From contig NC_133665.1 of assembly GCF_037893015.1 (NCBI RefSeq), positions 99,557,637-99,621,636 of the forward strand: a stretch of 64,000 bases of DNA. The letters are read 5' to 3'. The translations under genes and the position numbers were made by a program. Below, one piece after another: positions 25,601-35,915 of the stretch; within the stretch, counting starts at the first letter, position 1, and each line of letters opens with the position of its first letter. The stretch is from Macrotis lagotis (Eukaryota; Chordata; Mammalia; Peramelemorphia; Peramelidae). Under the pieces are notes generated by a model, which saw only the letters and a list, made by a program, of their open reading frames with translations, was not told the origin of the DNA and searched no databases.

Positions 25601-27951
25601 AGGAAATTGGAGATCATAGGATTATAGATTTGGAGCTGGGAAGAAAGATCCTTATAAATTACCGAGACCAACATTCTCATTTTATATATGAGGAAACTGA
25701 GGATCAGAGGGAGGTGGGATTCAAACCAGATTTTCCTGACTCCTGGTCCAGAATTATGCCTTATTGCCTCTCTGCCAAAATAGAGTTCAAAATCTCTATT
25801 TGGGAGGCATCCTGAAGAGCTCAAAATGGAAACCAGAGGAACGAATGGAGATTGTTAATTGAGAGAATGTCAAAAGAGAAGGCGGGGAGGAAGGGGAGGC
25901 ATGGGAGGCATAGAGCCTTGAGGGATGGTCACAGAGGGAGGGGAGAAAGAAGAACTAAGGAAGGAGAGTAAAAAGGAGTGGACAGTTAGAGAGGCAGGAG
26001 ATCTTAGAATCCCAGGTGTAGACCTGGAACAAATCTCAGAGACCATCTATTTCAGTTTTCTTATTTTTACAGATAAAGAAAATAATGCACAAAGAAAATA
26101 AGTGATTTGATGAAGGTTATATAGGTAGATGAAAAAAGCTATAATGTGAATTCAGGTTCATTTGACTCCACAGAGAGCCTTCTTTCAACTATACACTGCA
26201 CTCTCATAAGACAGATACTATATAGGGCATGTCCTGTTATCTCTCCCTTGCCAGATAAGGAATTTGAGACTCAGATGAGTGAAATAAGCTACTCAAAAGT
26301 CACACACAGCAAATTATTGGCAGAGTATGGTCTAGGACCCAAGACCCTAGACTCTTTGAGGGGATTCTACTGTTCCACACATAGCAAGCACTTGTTTCCA
26401 TTGGCCCAAGCCTTGAAGGCAATGGAGTTGATTTCTTCTCAACCTAGGGACTTTAGTCCACCTCCCTTGAGCAATCTCATCCCATCTGACCTCATCTTGT
26501 CTTTCCAGGGCCCTCAGGAGCAAACACTGAAGCATCTGAGCTTTACCTTGAAGGAAACCATGTGCCCAGTGATGGAAGAGCTCCCACTGGACCAATGTGA
26601 CTTCAAATCTGATGGGGTAAACAGTCAGTGGGAAGATGGCACCCTTTAAGAAAAGGGAATTTTTGTTACCTCTGCTCTACTACCTTTCAGCAATGAAGTG
26701 CCTAAGATTTCTGTTTACTCTAGAAACCTTGGGATCTGATAGAATAGCAATTATTTTCCCATTTGGAACAGTTTCCAAAGGAGAGGAACTTCACATAAGG
26801 ACACAGTGTTGTGTTGTGTTGTGTTGTGTTGTGAAGCCAGGAATAGAACTCATGTCCCCTAGATTCAAGCTTAAGTGCACTCTGACTTGGAAGGGACTCA
26901 GTTTGGTATTAGGAAATAAATGCCCTTTTGGTTCTCACAGACCTAAACACTGGCTCCTGAAAAAATGAGCAAATTGAACTATTTCAATTTTTCCTCTCTT
27001 CTTTTCTTCCTTTTCCTTCTCTCACTTTCCCCTTTTCTTTCCTTTATTTCTTCTCTTTTGTCTCTGTATCTCTGTGTATGTCTTTCATTCTGCCTCTCTG
27101 TCTCTGTTTCTCTCCCCCTGTCTCCCTCCTTCTCTCTCTCTCTCCATCTGTCTCTATTCCTCTCTCTGTCTCTCATTGTGGATATTCCCTACACAGCTGG
27201 TGAAAGAATGTCAAGGCTCGATATCCAATGAACAGGACATTGCTGCCATCATCCTCACCTGTGACCCAGTGGCCTCAGCTGTAAGTTTTCTAGTCTTCCC
27301 TCCCTCTGCCCCATTCATTCATATTTTATCTTTCAGAGCTGATCCTGTTAGCTGCAGGGGTGGGGATGGGGGGATAGCAAAACTGGTATAGGGAGATGCT
27401 GTCCCTGGCCTATTGTTGCTATCACCTGATGAAGAGAGATACTTGACCAAGGAGCATACCCAGGCTGCCATGGGCTTTCCAGTCCCTGTGGCCACCCTTC
27501 AGAGTTTGTTCCTAATCTGGGTAGGCTTACCCAGGAGGATAATTTACACTTTAACCTAAATTAGAAAATGCAACTCCCTCTCAGCTCCACTGCCTTCCTG
27601 TTGTCCTGATGCACTCTGGGAATCTTGGACCTGAAGAATGGGGGGGTGGGATGACCAGAGTTTAGGCATGACCTAAACTGACTATTCTTAGGAGTGAGCG
27701 AAGAACCCATGCCCACCCCCTACTCCCAGGGCCAAGACATGAATGAAAGTCCTTTGGTCTCAAACTCTGTTGCCTAAATAGGATGCTTACCCTCCATTCT
27801 AATTTCTTTGCAGCCCTCTCGCTCCAGAAGAGCCTCAGTTCCCAGACGAAAGAAAGGTCCAAAGAAAGACGGCTACAAACCTGGGGGCTACTCTCTGATT
27901 GCCCTTGGAAAGCCTGAAACAAAAAAGGTTCCATATATGGAAGCTCTCTAG
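22422..27951 (+). CDS. Cathelicidin antimicrobial peptide precursor, complete four-exon gene
   Basis: The four exons are 22422-22607, 26509-26616, 27197-27280 and 27814-27951. All introns are GT-AG and phase 0, and the product is 171 residues. Residues 1 to about 21 are a signal peptide (MEHLTKILLLASVAILIPTQ). Residues 22-126 are the cathelin pro-domain, with YQKAL near the start and cysteines at 81, 92, 103 and 120. The 11/11/17 spacing equals that of human CAMP. Exon 4 gives a 45-residue C-terminal peptide with 13 Arg/Lys against 3 acidic residues. Cathelicidins are secreted, stored in granules and cleaved by elastase-like proteases to release the microbicidal peptide. Candidate sites are after Val123, Ala126 or Val135. 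The ATG has A at -3 and G at +4. Nothing is broken, so it looks functional. Marsupials carry several cathelicidins and I cannot assign the orthologue. No canonical AATAAA was found in the kilobase after the stop. Confidence 0.95.
23128..23330 (+). repeat. MIR/MAR1-like SINE in intron 1
   Basis: GTAGTACAGTGGATAGATC, GAGTTCAAATCCAACCTCTG, GTGTGACCTTGGACAAGTCA, then CCTCAGTTTCCCTAATTACC and CTACCTCCCAGGATTGCTGT, in MIR-like order. Confidence 0.75.
24705..24862. repeat. Two-copy tandem repeat with (TGATG)n spacer
   Basis: Two units of about 70 bases share CTTTATGTCCTG-like cores (TTTATGTCCTGCCTGAAGTG and TTTATGTCCTGTCTGCAGTG). Each is followed by TGATGTGATGT, and the second by a longer TGATG run. 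This produces a spurious repetitive minus-strand ORF. Confidence 0.85.
25140..25275 (-). repeat. MIR-like SINE, antisense
   Basis: CATTATCCCCAATTTACAG, then GAAGAACTCAGGCAAACAG, then GAAGCAGGATTCAAACCATG, in antisense MIR order. Diverged. Confidence 0.6.
25315..25995 (-). mobile_element. L2 fragment, antisense, split by younger repeats
   Basis: 25315-25445 (GAGCTTAGTTTCGAACATGT, CAAATTTAAGGGG) and 25815-25995 (GCATAGAGCCTTGAGGGATG, AAGGAGAGTAAAAAGGAGTG) match successive parts of antisense L2. Between them lie an L1 3' piece (about 25448-25595) and a SINE-like piece (25610-25770). Confidence 0.6.
25448..25595 (+). mobile_element. L1 ORF2-end fragment
   Basis: TACCACCTCACACCAATCAG, ATTGGTGGAGTTTTAAACT and ATATGGAGAACAATTTTGC match the L1 ORF2 end seen intact at 34.48 kb. 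A short truncated insertion. Confidence 0.7.
26000..26140 (+). repeat. Old SINE-like segment
   Basis: TTAGAATCCCAGGTGTAGAC, then CTCAGAGACCATCTATTTCAG, then TTTACAGATAAAGAAA: an ancient mammalian SINE pattern also seen at 25610-25770. Family not resolved. Confidence 0.45.
26509..26616 (+). CDS. Cathelicidin exon 2: cathelin core with first cysteine pair
   Basis: 36 codons between CTTTCCAG and GATGGG|GTAAAC. It reads LSFTLKETMCPV and LDQCDFKSDG, matching VSFTVKETVCP and EDCDFKKDG of human CAMP. Its 108-base length equals my recollection of the human exon. An ORF runs through from 26146 to 26649, but only this part is exonic. Confidence 0.95.
26803..26834. repeat. (GTGTT)n tandem repeat in intron 2
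   Basis: About six GTGTT units. Confidence 0.9.
26988..27178 (+). repeat. Long pyrimidine-rich (TCTC/CTCCC) tract before exon 3
   Basis: Nearly 190 bases of T/C on the coding strand, ending 18 bases before the exon 3 acceptor. It may act as an extended polypyrimidine tract. Ser/Leu-rich and Arg/Glu-rich ORFs over it are artefacts. Confidence 0.8.
27197..27280 (+). CDS. Cathelicidin exon 3: second cysteine pair of cathelin
   Basis: 28 codons from acceptor CTACACAG to donor GCT|GTAAGT. It reads LVKECQGSIS and IILTCDPVASA, against LVKRCMG and DISCDK of human CAMP. The pro-domain/peptide junction (Val123, Ala124, Ala126) has residues favoured by elastase. Confidence 0.95.
27814..27951 (+). CDS. 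Cathelicidin exon 4: mature antimicrobial peptide
   Basis: 45 codons plus TAG after TTTCTTTGCAG. The peptide opens PSRSRRASVPRRKKGPKKDG and ends KKVPYMEAL. It has 5 Arg, 8 Lys, 2 Asp/Glu in the distal part and 1 Asp centrally (net about +10), no cysteine, Pro/Gly-rich turns and a short hydrophobic YSLIAL segment. This suggests a linear, largely non-helical peptide. This exon evolves fastest in the family, so I cannot match it to a named peptide. Confidence 0.92.
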   Translation, partial: PSRSRRASVPRRKKGPKKDGYKPGGYSLIALGKPETKKVPYMEAL

Positions 27952-28023
27952 GCTCAAACCATTATAACCAGAGCTTGCTTTCTTCCTTACATTTTATTCT
28001 TTTTCAATTTCTATTCCCCTAAT

Positions 28024-28025
<2 letters not shown>

Positions 28026-28064
<39 letters not shown>

Positions 28065-28445
28065 CACACACACATATACCCCAATGTAATCTATATGTAT
28101 GTATTTTTTTCTGGATACAATATATATATTCAATACTATATATGGGATACACATATAATTTGTATGAGGTATACATCTATATGTCTGTGTATGTATTTTT
28201 TGTATGTGTATGTGTGTGTATGTGTATGTATGTGTATGTGTATGTGTGTGTAGCCTAATCTTCAAGACTGGAACATTCATATAACAACTTTCTTCCTTGC
28301 TGAAGGAAAAAAATGTCTTGATGCTATGGAATGGCTTTGTAAAAGAGATATTATTCCTCTTTCCCACTTCAAGAGAGAACACACGTTTCCAAACATTCTT
28401 TCAGAGGGTGTGTGTGTGTGTGTGGTATGTGTGTGTGTACACATG
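28026..28445. repeat. Microsatellite cluster downstream of cathelicidin
   Basis: (CA)n at 28026-28076, (TA)/(TATG)n variants at 28110-28200, (TG)n/(TATG)n at 28200-28252 and (TG)n at 28407-28438. It starts 75 bases after the stop codon, where the 3'UTR would be. Confidence 0.9.
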
Positions 28446-28449
28446 TGTG

Positions 28450-28984
28450 AGGGTACTTTGAAAGGCAGTCATGCAGGAAGAAGCAGGTTCTTCAAATATG
28501 TTTCAGATTTCCAGTTTGCCTTCCTAGAGTCATTGGGAAATTATCTTTTGGATGAGATTCTTTTGGTTGACCTGAAATATCTCATGCTCAATGGGAGCTT
28601 GTTGATCCTGTGTATTTTCTGGCATATTTTAACTTACATTACTTGTCCCATTTCTGCATGCTATGTGCTTGGATAAATGGATTTACTCATTCTTCAACAT
28701 TTGTGATGATCTTTTATGCAATTAGAATTTGGTGGGAAGGAGTCAAGGTTCCTAGCAAGCTTTGGATACTCCTTTCTTCTCAGTCCTTTTGTTAGTTCAT
28801 AGTAATAGCATGCCCTTAACTGTGAGTGTACCTCAGTATTTGTGGGGTATACTCTCCTTTCTCTAAGTACTCTCTCACATGGATCAAATTCCATAGATTT
28901 TTGGTATCATCTTTATATAGATAATTCTATATTCAATCTATACATTCTGTATATCCAAGGTTAGCCTATTGAGGCCTAACCAGG
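28450..28984. other. Gene-free stretch
   Basis: No recognised gene or repeat. Possible cathelicidin 3' flank. Confidence 0.4.
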
Positions 28985-29930
28985 CATCTCCAACAATCTG
29001 TTGGACATCTGAAATTGGATGTCCTATAGATTCCTCAAACTCAGCATGCTCTCTCAAGACAGTCCATTCTCTTTAAGTTCAAACCTATCCTTTTTCACAA
29101 TTTCCAAATATTTAATTAGGATACCACCATTGTTTCCAAAATCACCAGTTTGCAACTTCAGGATTCTCGACTCTCTCATCCCTCTATCCAATCACTTGCC
29201 AGTATCTCTCATGTCCATTCCCTTCTTTCTACATTCACAACCACCTGAGGTAAGCTCATCAGCTCTCACACTTTGGCTTCTAATTGATCTCCCAGACTCG
29301 TCTCTCCCTACTGTAATCAATCATCTATATTTCTGGTTTTCCTTAATTGAATTTCAGATCATGTCATCCTCCAATTAATAAGCATCAGTAGTTTCTTATT
29401 GGCTCTAGGAGAAAATGCCAACTCCTCTGTTTGTCCTTTAAATTTGCTTTACAATTTGTCCCTAACCAGTCTGTTCATTGTACCCTTCTTGCACCATGTG
29501 GTCCAGTCAAACTGGCTTCTTCCTTGTTCCTCATACATGATGCTTCATGTCAACTCTGTACCTTTCCGGCCATCCTCCATAGCTGGAATGCATGCCCTCC
29601 TCACCTCTGCCTCATAGAATCCTTCACAGAATTGAGACTCAACCCAAGAAAAACTTCTACATGAAGCTTTTCCTGATAATCTCAATTGCTACTGCCTTCC
29701 TTTCCTAAAATGTCTTACATTTTTATTTACTCTACATAATTATATGTACAAATTATGTTCCCCTTCTCCCTCTCTACCTCAAAACCCCTCTCCAGCCCCC
29801 TATAGAATATATAGTCCTCCAGAACAGGGATTGTTTATTTTATTTTTTTCTTTTTTAAATTCAGAAACTAAGCCCAAAACCTGAGAGACAGTAGGTGCTT
29901 AACAAATATTGTTAATTAACTGATTGTTGA
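28985..29930 (+). mobile_element. L2 fragment, sense, with 3' end
   Basis: CTTCTAATTGATCTCCCAG, AATTTCAGATCATGTCATCC, GAAAATGCCAACTCCTCTG and TGAAGCTTTTCCTGATAA are landmarks of the L2 3' ORF/UTR. It ends at the L2 terminus GTAGGTGCTTAACAAATATT near 29890-29910. Pyrimidine-rich ORFs across it are decayed L2 frames. Confidence 0.75.
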
Positions 29931-30744
29931 TGATACTGGAATGACAGGTTGAGGTTACAATTCCATGTTTCTGCAAAAGTAATGAAGATCAAAAATTACT
30001 ATACCTGCCATTTCAGGCCTGCTCCCATTTGATCTCATTCTAATGTTACCCTCCATCTTTCAAGGACTGAAGACAATAATCTTCCTTTGGTCAGGAGGAG
30101 ACAATCTATTTTGGGCATGGATGGCTTTTGTAATAGGGAAATTGAGGGGTCATACTGCAGTGAGATGTAGAAAAGAAGTAATTTGTTATGCAAGTATCAA
30201 CAGTCCAAGAAAGGATGTTTACATGATGGAAGGAGAATATTGTTGATATGGAACCTACACTCTCTAGGTTTCAAATTGCACTCTCAGGTTGGATATCTTT
30301 CTTACCCAGCTCTCCTGCCCAATCAAACTTCAATGCAAATGCAGAAATAAGGGAGAATTTGAGAGGGGGCAGCTTCTATTATAGTCTTTTTTATTGTAAG
30401 TAATTTTTTTATTGCATTTTAGGTTACAGAGTTGTTGCATTGGTTCTAATTCTGAGCCTGAATCCCTGAATCCTAAGCAAGGTCTGACTCAGCATGAGAT
30501 CAGGGTTTAACAGTTCATCCTCACTACACCTTATAAAGAGAAAATTCTCCTTTTGACAGAAATTTAGTAATGATAAGCTCTTTCAATTTACCATCAACCC
30601 TAAAAAGACTGTTAGAAAATGTTATCTTTTAGAGGGTTGAGAAGTTCTCTTTCCCTGTTCCTTCTCTCTTCAAGTCCAAAATGGTGGTTGGAGATGGAAA
30701 AGCCATGGCCAATATTGAGAATGCTTGTCTGGCTTCATTTTCTC
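29931..30744. other. Gene-free stretch
   Basis: No gene recognised. 30.6-30.75 kb has weak similarity to the 22-kb upstream region of cathelicidin (CCAAAATGGTGGTTGGAGATG against CCCAATGTGGTGGTTAGTGATG). Confidence 0.35.
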
Positions 30745-30800
30745 CCTCCTTCCTTCCTTCCTTCCTTCCTTCCTTCCTTCCTTCCTTCCTTCCTTCCTTT
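30745..30800. repeat. (TTCC)n microsatellite
   Basis: About 13 TTCC units. Confidence 0.95.
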
Positions 30801-30868
30801 TTTTGATTTTTGCAAGGCAAAGGGGTTAAATGACTTGCTCAAGGTCACACAACTAGGTAATAATTAGA
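30801..30868 (-). repeat. tRNA-like SINE, 3' part, antisense
   Basis: TTTTTGCAAGGCAAAGGGG, TGACTTGCTCAAGGTCACAC, AACTAGGTAATAATTA. Truncated by the element starting at about 30885. Confidence 0.8.
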
Positions 30869-30884
30869 GAATAATGAAGGTATC

Positions 30885-32070
30885 TACTGATCACCTCCTG
30901 AAAGAGATAAAAAAAAACAGCAAACCAGGAATATTATAGCCAAATTTCAGAATTCCTAAGTCAAAGAAAAAATATTACAAGCAGCTTTAAAGAAACAATT
31001 CAAATATCGTTGTGCTACAGTCAGGATTATACAGGATTTAGCAGTGTCTAAATTAAGGGTTTGTGGGGCTTGGAATGTGATATTCCAGGAGGCAAAGAAC
31101 TTGGATTACAATCAAGAATCAACTGCCCAGCAAAACTGAACATCCTCTTTCGGGGGAAAGATGGACTTTCAATGAAACAGGGGACTTTCAAACTTTCCTA
31201 CTGAAACAACCAGAGCTGAACAGAAAGTTCGATCTTCAAGTACAGGACACAGGTGAAGTATAGAGAGGGTGGGTGGGAAGGATTTAATGATGAACTGCTT
31301 GTATTCCTGCATGAGAAGATGATTGTGATAATTTATGTGAACCTTCTCATTTATTAGAGCAGTTAGGAGCATATATAGACAAGGCACAGAAGGGAGTTGA
31401 ATATGAACATATAAAGATGGAGTCAATGGGCAAAAAAGGAATATACTGGGAGAAGGGGAAAGGAGAGGTAGAATGGGCTAAGATATTTCACATAAAAGAG
31501 TCAAGATAAAGCTTTTGCAATGGAGTAGAACAGAGGAAGGTGAGGGAGAATGAGTGAGCCTTCATTCCCATTGGAAGTGGTCAGAAAGGAAACAACATAT
31601 ACACTCAATAGGGCATGGAAATCTATTTTACCCCTAGAAGAAAGAGAAGAATAGGATGGGAGAAAGGGGATAAGAGAGGGAAGGGGAAGGTGTAGATGAC
31701 AGAAGAGAGGGAAGATCATGGGAGAGGGTAGTCAGATACTATATACTTTTGAGGAAGGTAAAAGAAAAGAGATTAGAATAAATGGGAATGGGGAGGAATA
31801 GAATGGGGGAAATATAGTTAGCAATAGCAATTGTGGGAAAAAAATATTGAAGCAATTTCTCTGTTGGGAGTTATGATAAAGATGTGATCCATCCAAGAGA
31901 CAGAGTTGATGGTATCTGAACACAGACTGAAGTACATTATTTTTTCTTTTCTCACTTTATTTTTCTTACTTCATATTGTCTTTATTTTTCTCTATCTTTG
32001 TGGGGGTGAGATTATTGTAGCTTTTATAAGACTACTGATGTAATGTTAAAATAAATGAAAAAAAGAATGC
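30885..32070 (+). mobile_element. Half-L1-like element (ORF1 end plus ORF2-less 3' region), copy 1
   Basis: 30930-31262 is the C-terminal part of L1 ORF1 (AGGAATATTATAGCCAAATT, CTTTCGGGGGAAAGATGGA, AGAGCTGAACAGAAAGTTC). About 800 bases of purine-rich spacer and 3' tail follow (GAACTGCTTGTATTCCTGCA, GATGTGATCCATCCAAGAGA, final TTAAAATAAATGAAAAAAAG). No ORF2 intervenes. The same ORF1-to-tail architecture recurs at 37176-40175. It is 5'-truncated and frame-broken. Confidence 0.7.
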
Positions 32071-32955
32071 TAGTCTGAATCTGGCTTTCTCCTCAAGAAA
32101 TTCTTTTATCAAAGAGGCTCCTCTATGGGCAGAGAAGTCCCTTCCTCATCTCTCATAATAGCCCTCCTCTGAATGGGAAATCATTTCACAATCACTTCTT
32201 TCAGATCCCAGTCCAGTCCAGCAGCTCTAATCTGAACACATCTAGATAGCTCTTAAAGTCTCCTATGGATATGCTGGTGCAAAGGGCTCTGGTCGGCATC
32301 CCCAGTGTCCATTCCAGTGCCGTGTACCTCTTCTTTGCCCCAGGCTCAGCAATGGATTCCCAGATAAGTGGGACAATAGGTTATAGAGAGATAGCCTATC
32401 TTCCTAAGTGGGGATTTAAGAGCCATTGGTGGGGAGGGGCTCTGACCACCTTAGCCAGACTACAAAGTATGAGGTATGGGTGTGTTTGGATGGTGTTCAC
32501 ACAGGGAAAAGATTAAGAAATTCTCCTTTGTAACTCCAGGGTGCAAATAGCTAAGGGCAGTATAAAGAGAATGAGTGGGAGTCCCAACAACTGAATGATT
32601 TTTCTGACCCCACACACATTAAGATGTTTCAAGGAGAAGGGAGACAGTTGTGACCACATATATTCCTTCCCTTTCTCCAAATTCAGTCAGGTTCACAGTA
32701 GCGTGCTGGAAAATGTTCCTTAGTGATCATCTTGTTTAGGCTCATTTCACAGATAAGAAAACAGGTTCAGAGGGGGAAATGCCTTTAATGACACAAGTAT
32801 TTTGATAATTTCAATTCTTTCTTAGATTAAAATACCCCATCTCATGATTTTTCCATTAATCTTTATGGGGTCAAGGACCCCTGGGGCAATCTGATGCATA
32901 AAATAAAATATACAAGATCACAATGAAAACCAATTAAATTGAAGTAGTTATCAAA
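32071..32955. other. Gene-free stretch
   Basis: No recognised gene. 32.1-32.27 kb loosely resembles the unresolved ancient repeat at 20.5-20.8 kb. Confidence 0.35.
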
Positions 32956-32959
32956 TTTT

Positions 32960-33255
32960 TTATTTTGGGGTTCTTTTGTGACCAGAATCACACAGCTACT
33001 GAGTATCTGAGGTCATATTTGTACTCAGGTCCTTCCAATGCCAGGGTCAGAGCTCTAATCACTGTGCTATCTAGTTGTTCCTTCAACATTTTCTTTCATG
33101 TTCATGAACCTCAGGTTAAGAATCCCTGGTCTAAATAATAGCTGATGTCTCCATAGTGCTTTACAGTTTGTAAAGCATTGTAATTAGAGCTTCCAATCTA
33201 GTTCATGATGTAGGTGCTGTACCATCTATTCTCTCCATTTTACAGAATAGAAATA
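32960..33255 (-). repeat. Old SINE remnants
   Basis: 32960-33085 is an antisense tRNA-like/MIR SINE (ATCACACAGCTACTGAGTAT, CACTGTGCTATCTAGTTGTT). 33130-33255 has MIR-like GTGCTTTACAGTTTGTAAAGCA. Confidence 0.6.
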
Positions 33256-33306
33256 TTAAGTGTTTAGTTTGCCTTGTACTACATGTTGCAAGAGTCACAA
33301 GTTCTT

Positions 33307-35335
33307 ATCATCCAAAAAACTACTGGAAACAATTAGCAATTTTAGCAAAGTTGCAGGTTATAAAATAACCCTCATAAATCCTCAACTTTTCTATATATGT
33401 CTAGCAAGATACAGCAGGAAGAGAAAGAGACATCACATTCAAAGTAACCTCAGACAATATAAAATACCTGGGAGGCTATTTGCCAAGACAGACTCAGAAA
33501 CTTTTGAAAACAATTATAAAACACTTCTCACACAAATTAAATCAGATTTAAATAACTGGGAAAATATCAACTGCTCATGGATAGGTAGAGCTAATATGAT
33601 AAAAATGACAATTCTACCAAAACTAAACTACCTGTTTAGTGCCCTACCAATAATTCCAAAAAATTACTTTAATGAGTTAGAAAAAATTATAAGTAAATTC
33701 ATATGGAGAAATAAAAAGTCAAGAATTTCCAGGAGCTTAATGAAAAAAAAAGTACAAAAGAAGGGGGGCTTAGCCCTACCTGATGTAAAATTATATTACA
33801 AAGCATCAGTCATCAAAACTGGTATTAGCTAAGAAACAGAGTGGTGCACCAGTGGAATAGACTAGGTGCAAAAGGAGAAGATGATTATAGTAATCTGCTA
33901 TTTGATAAACCCAAAGAGTCCAGCCACTGGGATAAAAATTCCCTCTTTGATAAAAACTGCTGGGAAAATTGGAAGTTAGTATGGAAGAAACTTAGATTAG
34001 ACCAACACCTCACACCCTTTACCAAGATAAGATCCAAATGGTTACAGGACTTAGACATAAAAAGCAATACTATAAGCAAATTAGAAGATCAAGGACTAGT
34101 TTACCTGTCAGATCTATGGAAAGGGGAGCAGTTTATGACTAAGGAAGAGTTGGAGAACATCACCAAAAACCAATTAGATGATTTCGATTACATTAAATTA
34201 AAAAGCTTTTGCACAGATAAAAGCAATGTAACCAAGATCAAAAGAAATGTAGTAAATTGGGAAACAATCTTTACAACTAATGATTCTGACAAAGCACTCA
34301 TTTCTAAAATATATAGAGAACTGAGTCATATTTTTAAAACAAAAAGCCATTCCCCAATTGACAAATTGTCAAAGGATATGCAAAGGCAATTTATAGATGA
34401 GGAGATCAAAGCAATCCATAGTCATATGAAAAAATGCTCTAAATCATTATTAGAGAAATGCAAATTAAAGCTTCTCTGAGGTACCACCTCACACCTCTCA
34501 GATTGGCCAATATGACCAGGAAGGATAATGGTCATTGTTGGAAGGGTTGTGGGAAATCTGGGACACTATTATACTGTTGGTGGAGCTGTGAATTCATCCA
34601 ACCCTTCTGGAGAGCTATTTGGAACTACGCCCAAAGGGCAACAAAAATATGCATACCCTTTGACCCAGCAATACCACTACTGGGTCTATACCCTGAAGAG
34701 ATGAAGAAAAAGGGTAAAAACATTACTTGTACAAAAATATTTATAGCAGTCCTGTTTGTGGTGGCAAAGAATTGGAAATCAAGTAAATGTCCTTCAATTG
34801 GGGAATGGCTTAGCAAACTGTGATATATGTATGTCATGGAACACTATTGTTTTATTAGAAACCAGGAGGGATGGGATTTCAGGAAAGCCTGGAGGGATTT
34901 GCATGAACTGATTCTGAGTGAGATGAGCAGAACCAGAAAAACACTGTACACCCTAATAGCAACATGGGAGTGATGTTCAACCTTGAAGGACTCGCTCATT
35001 CCATCAGTGCAACAATCGGGAACAATTTTGGGCTGTCTGCAAAGGAGAGTGCCATCTGTATCCAGATAAGGAGCTGTGGAGTTTGAACAAAGTGCAAGGA
35101 CTGTTCCCTTTAATTTAGGGAAAAAAAAACCCAGATATCTTATTGTCTGATCTTGTTACCTCTTAGACTTCTTGTCTCTTCCTTAAGGATATGATTTCTC
35201 TCATCACACCCAATTTGGATCAAGGTATAACATGGAAACAAAGTAAAGACTGACAGATTGCTTTCCATGGGGGGATGGGGGGAAGTAAGATTGGGGGGAA
35301 AATTGTAAAACTCAATATCTTTAATAAAAAAATAT
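33307..35335 (+). mobile_element. L1 ORF2 C-terminal half and 3'UTR
   Basis: ORF2 runs from about 33317. It reads KKLLETISNFSKVAGYKIT, then IGRANMIKMTILPKLNYLF, then FIWRNKKSRIS (33260-33832). A frame change leads to 33841-34479 (QGLVYLSDLWKGEQFMTKEE), and another to 34458-34823, which ends with the KNWKSSKCPSIGEWLSKL block. That makes at least two frameshifts. The 3'UTR follows to AATAAAAAAATATATT. 5'-truncated in the RT domain. The left flank is AGTCACAAGTTCTT (33293-33306), repeated at 35916-35929 after the next L1 piece. Confidence 0.9.
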
Positions 35336-35915
35336 ATTCTACTTTATGCCCATCAATTGGGGAATGGCTAAACAAATTGTGGGATATGAATATGATGGTG
35401 TACTATATTGTTCCATAAGAATTCCTGAATGGGTAGACTTGAGAAAAACCTGAAGAGAGCTGTATGGACTGATTCCTGAGTGAAGTGAACAGAACAAGAA
35501 CATTGTATGCCTTAAGAGCAACATTGTGCAATGATCACCTATAATGGACTTGACTTTTCTAAGCACTACAATAATCAAAGACAATTCTAAAGAACCTGTG
35601 GTGGAAACTACCATCCACATATAGAGAATGATGAAATCTGAATGCAGAACAAAGCATACTATTTTCCAATTTAACATTTTGTTACAGGGTTTTGGGTTTT
35701 TTTTCCCCTCTCATGTTCTGATTCTTCTTTCACAGCATGACTATTATGGAAATATGTCTAACATAGTTAAACATGAATAAACTAAATCAGATTACTCTCA
35801 GGGGAGGGAGGAGGAAGAAAAATATGGAACTCAAAATCCTAAAAAAATGAATGTAGAAACTAGTTTTTCATGTAGTTGAAATAATAAATGAATAATTTTT
35901 TAAAAAAGAAAAAAA
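35336..35915 (+). mobile_element. Second L1 3' end abutting the first
   Basis: It restarts at CCCATCAATTGGGGAATGGC (the ORF2 terminus) and runs to GGAACTCAAAATCCTAAAAAAA and an A-rich tail. It is more diverged than its left neighbour and in the same orientation. Its tail is followed by AGTCACAAGTTCTT, the duplicate of the site left of 33307. Confidence 0.85.

Larger units (their letters stand above)
22608..26508 (+). other. Cathelicidin intron 1 (3.9 kb)
   Basis: Much longer than in compact eutherian CAMP genes because of repeats: SINEs at about 23128 and 25140, a 24.7-kb tandem repeat, an L2 copy split by an L1 piece and a SINE (25.3-26.0 kb), and another old SINE at 26.0 kb. I saw no further exon in it. 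Confidence 0.8.

Noticed and set aside
26146-26649. Open frame of 167 codons containing cathelicidin exon 2
   Set aside because: The part before 26509 is repeat and intron sequence with a splice acceptor at its end, and the part after 26616 follows a donor. Only the 36 central codons are exonic.
28023-28382. Minus-strand frame rich in His/Thr/Cys/Val
   Set aside because: It is a translation of (CA)n/(TG)n microsatellites, as are similar frames at 1.9, 27.1, 41.3 and 50.1 kb.
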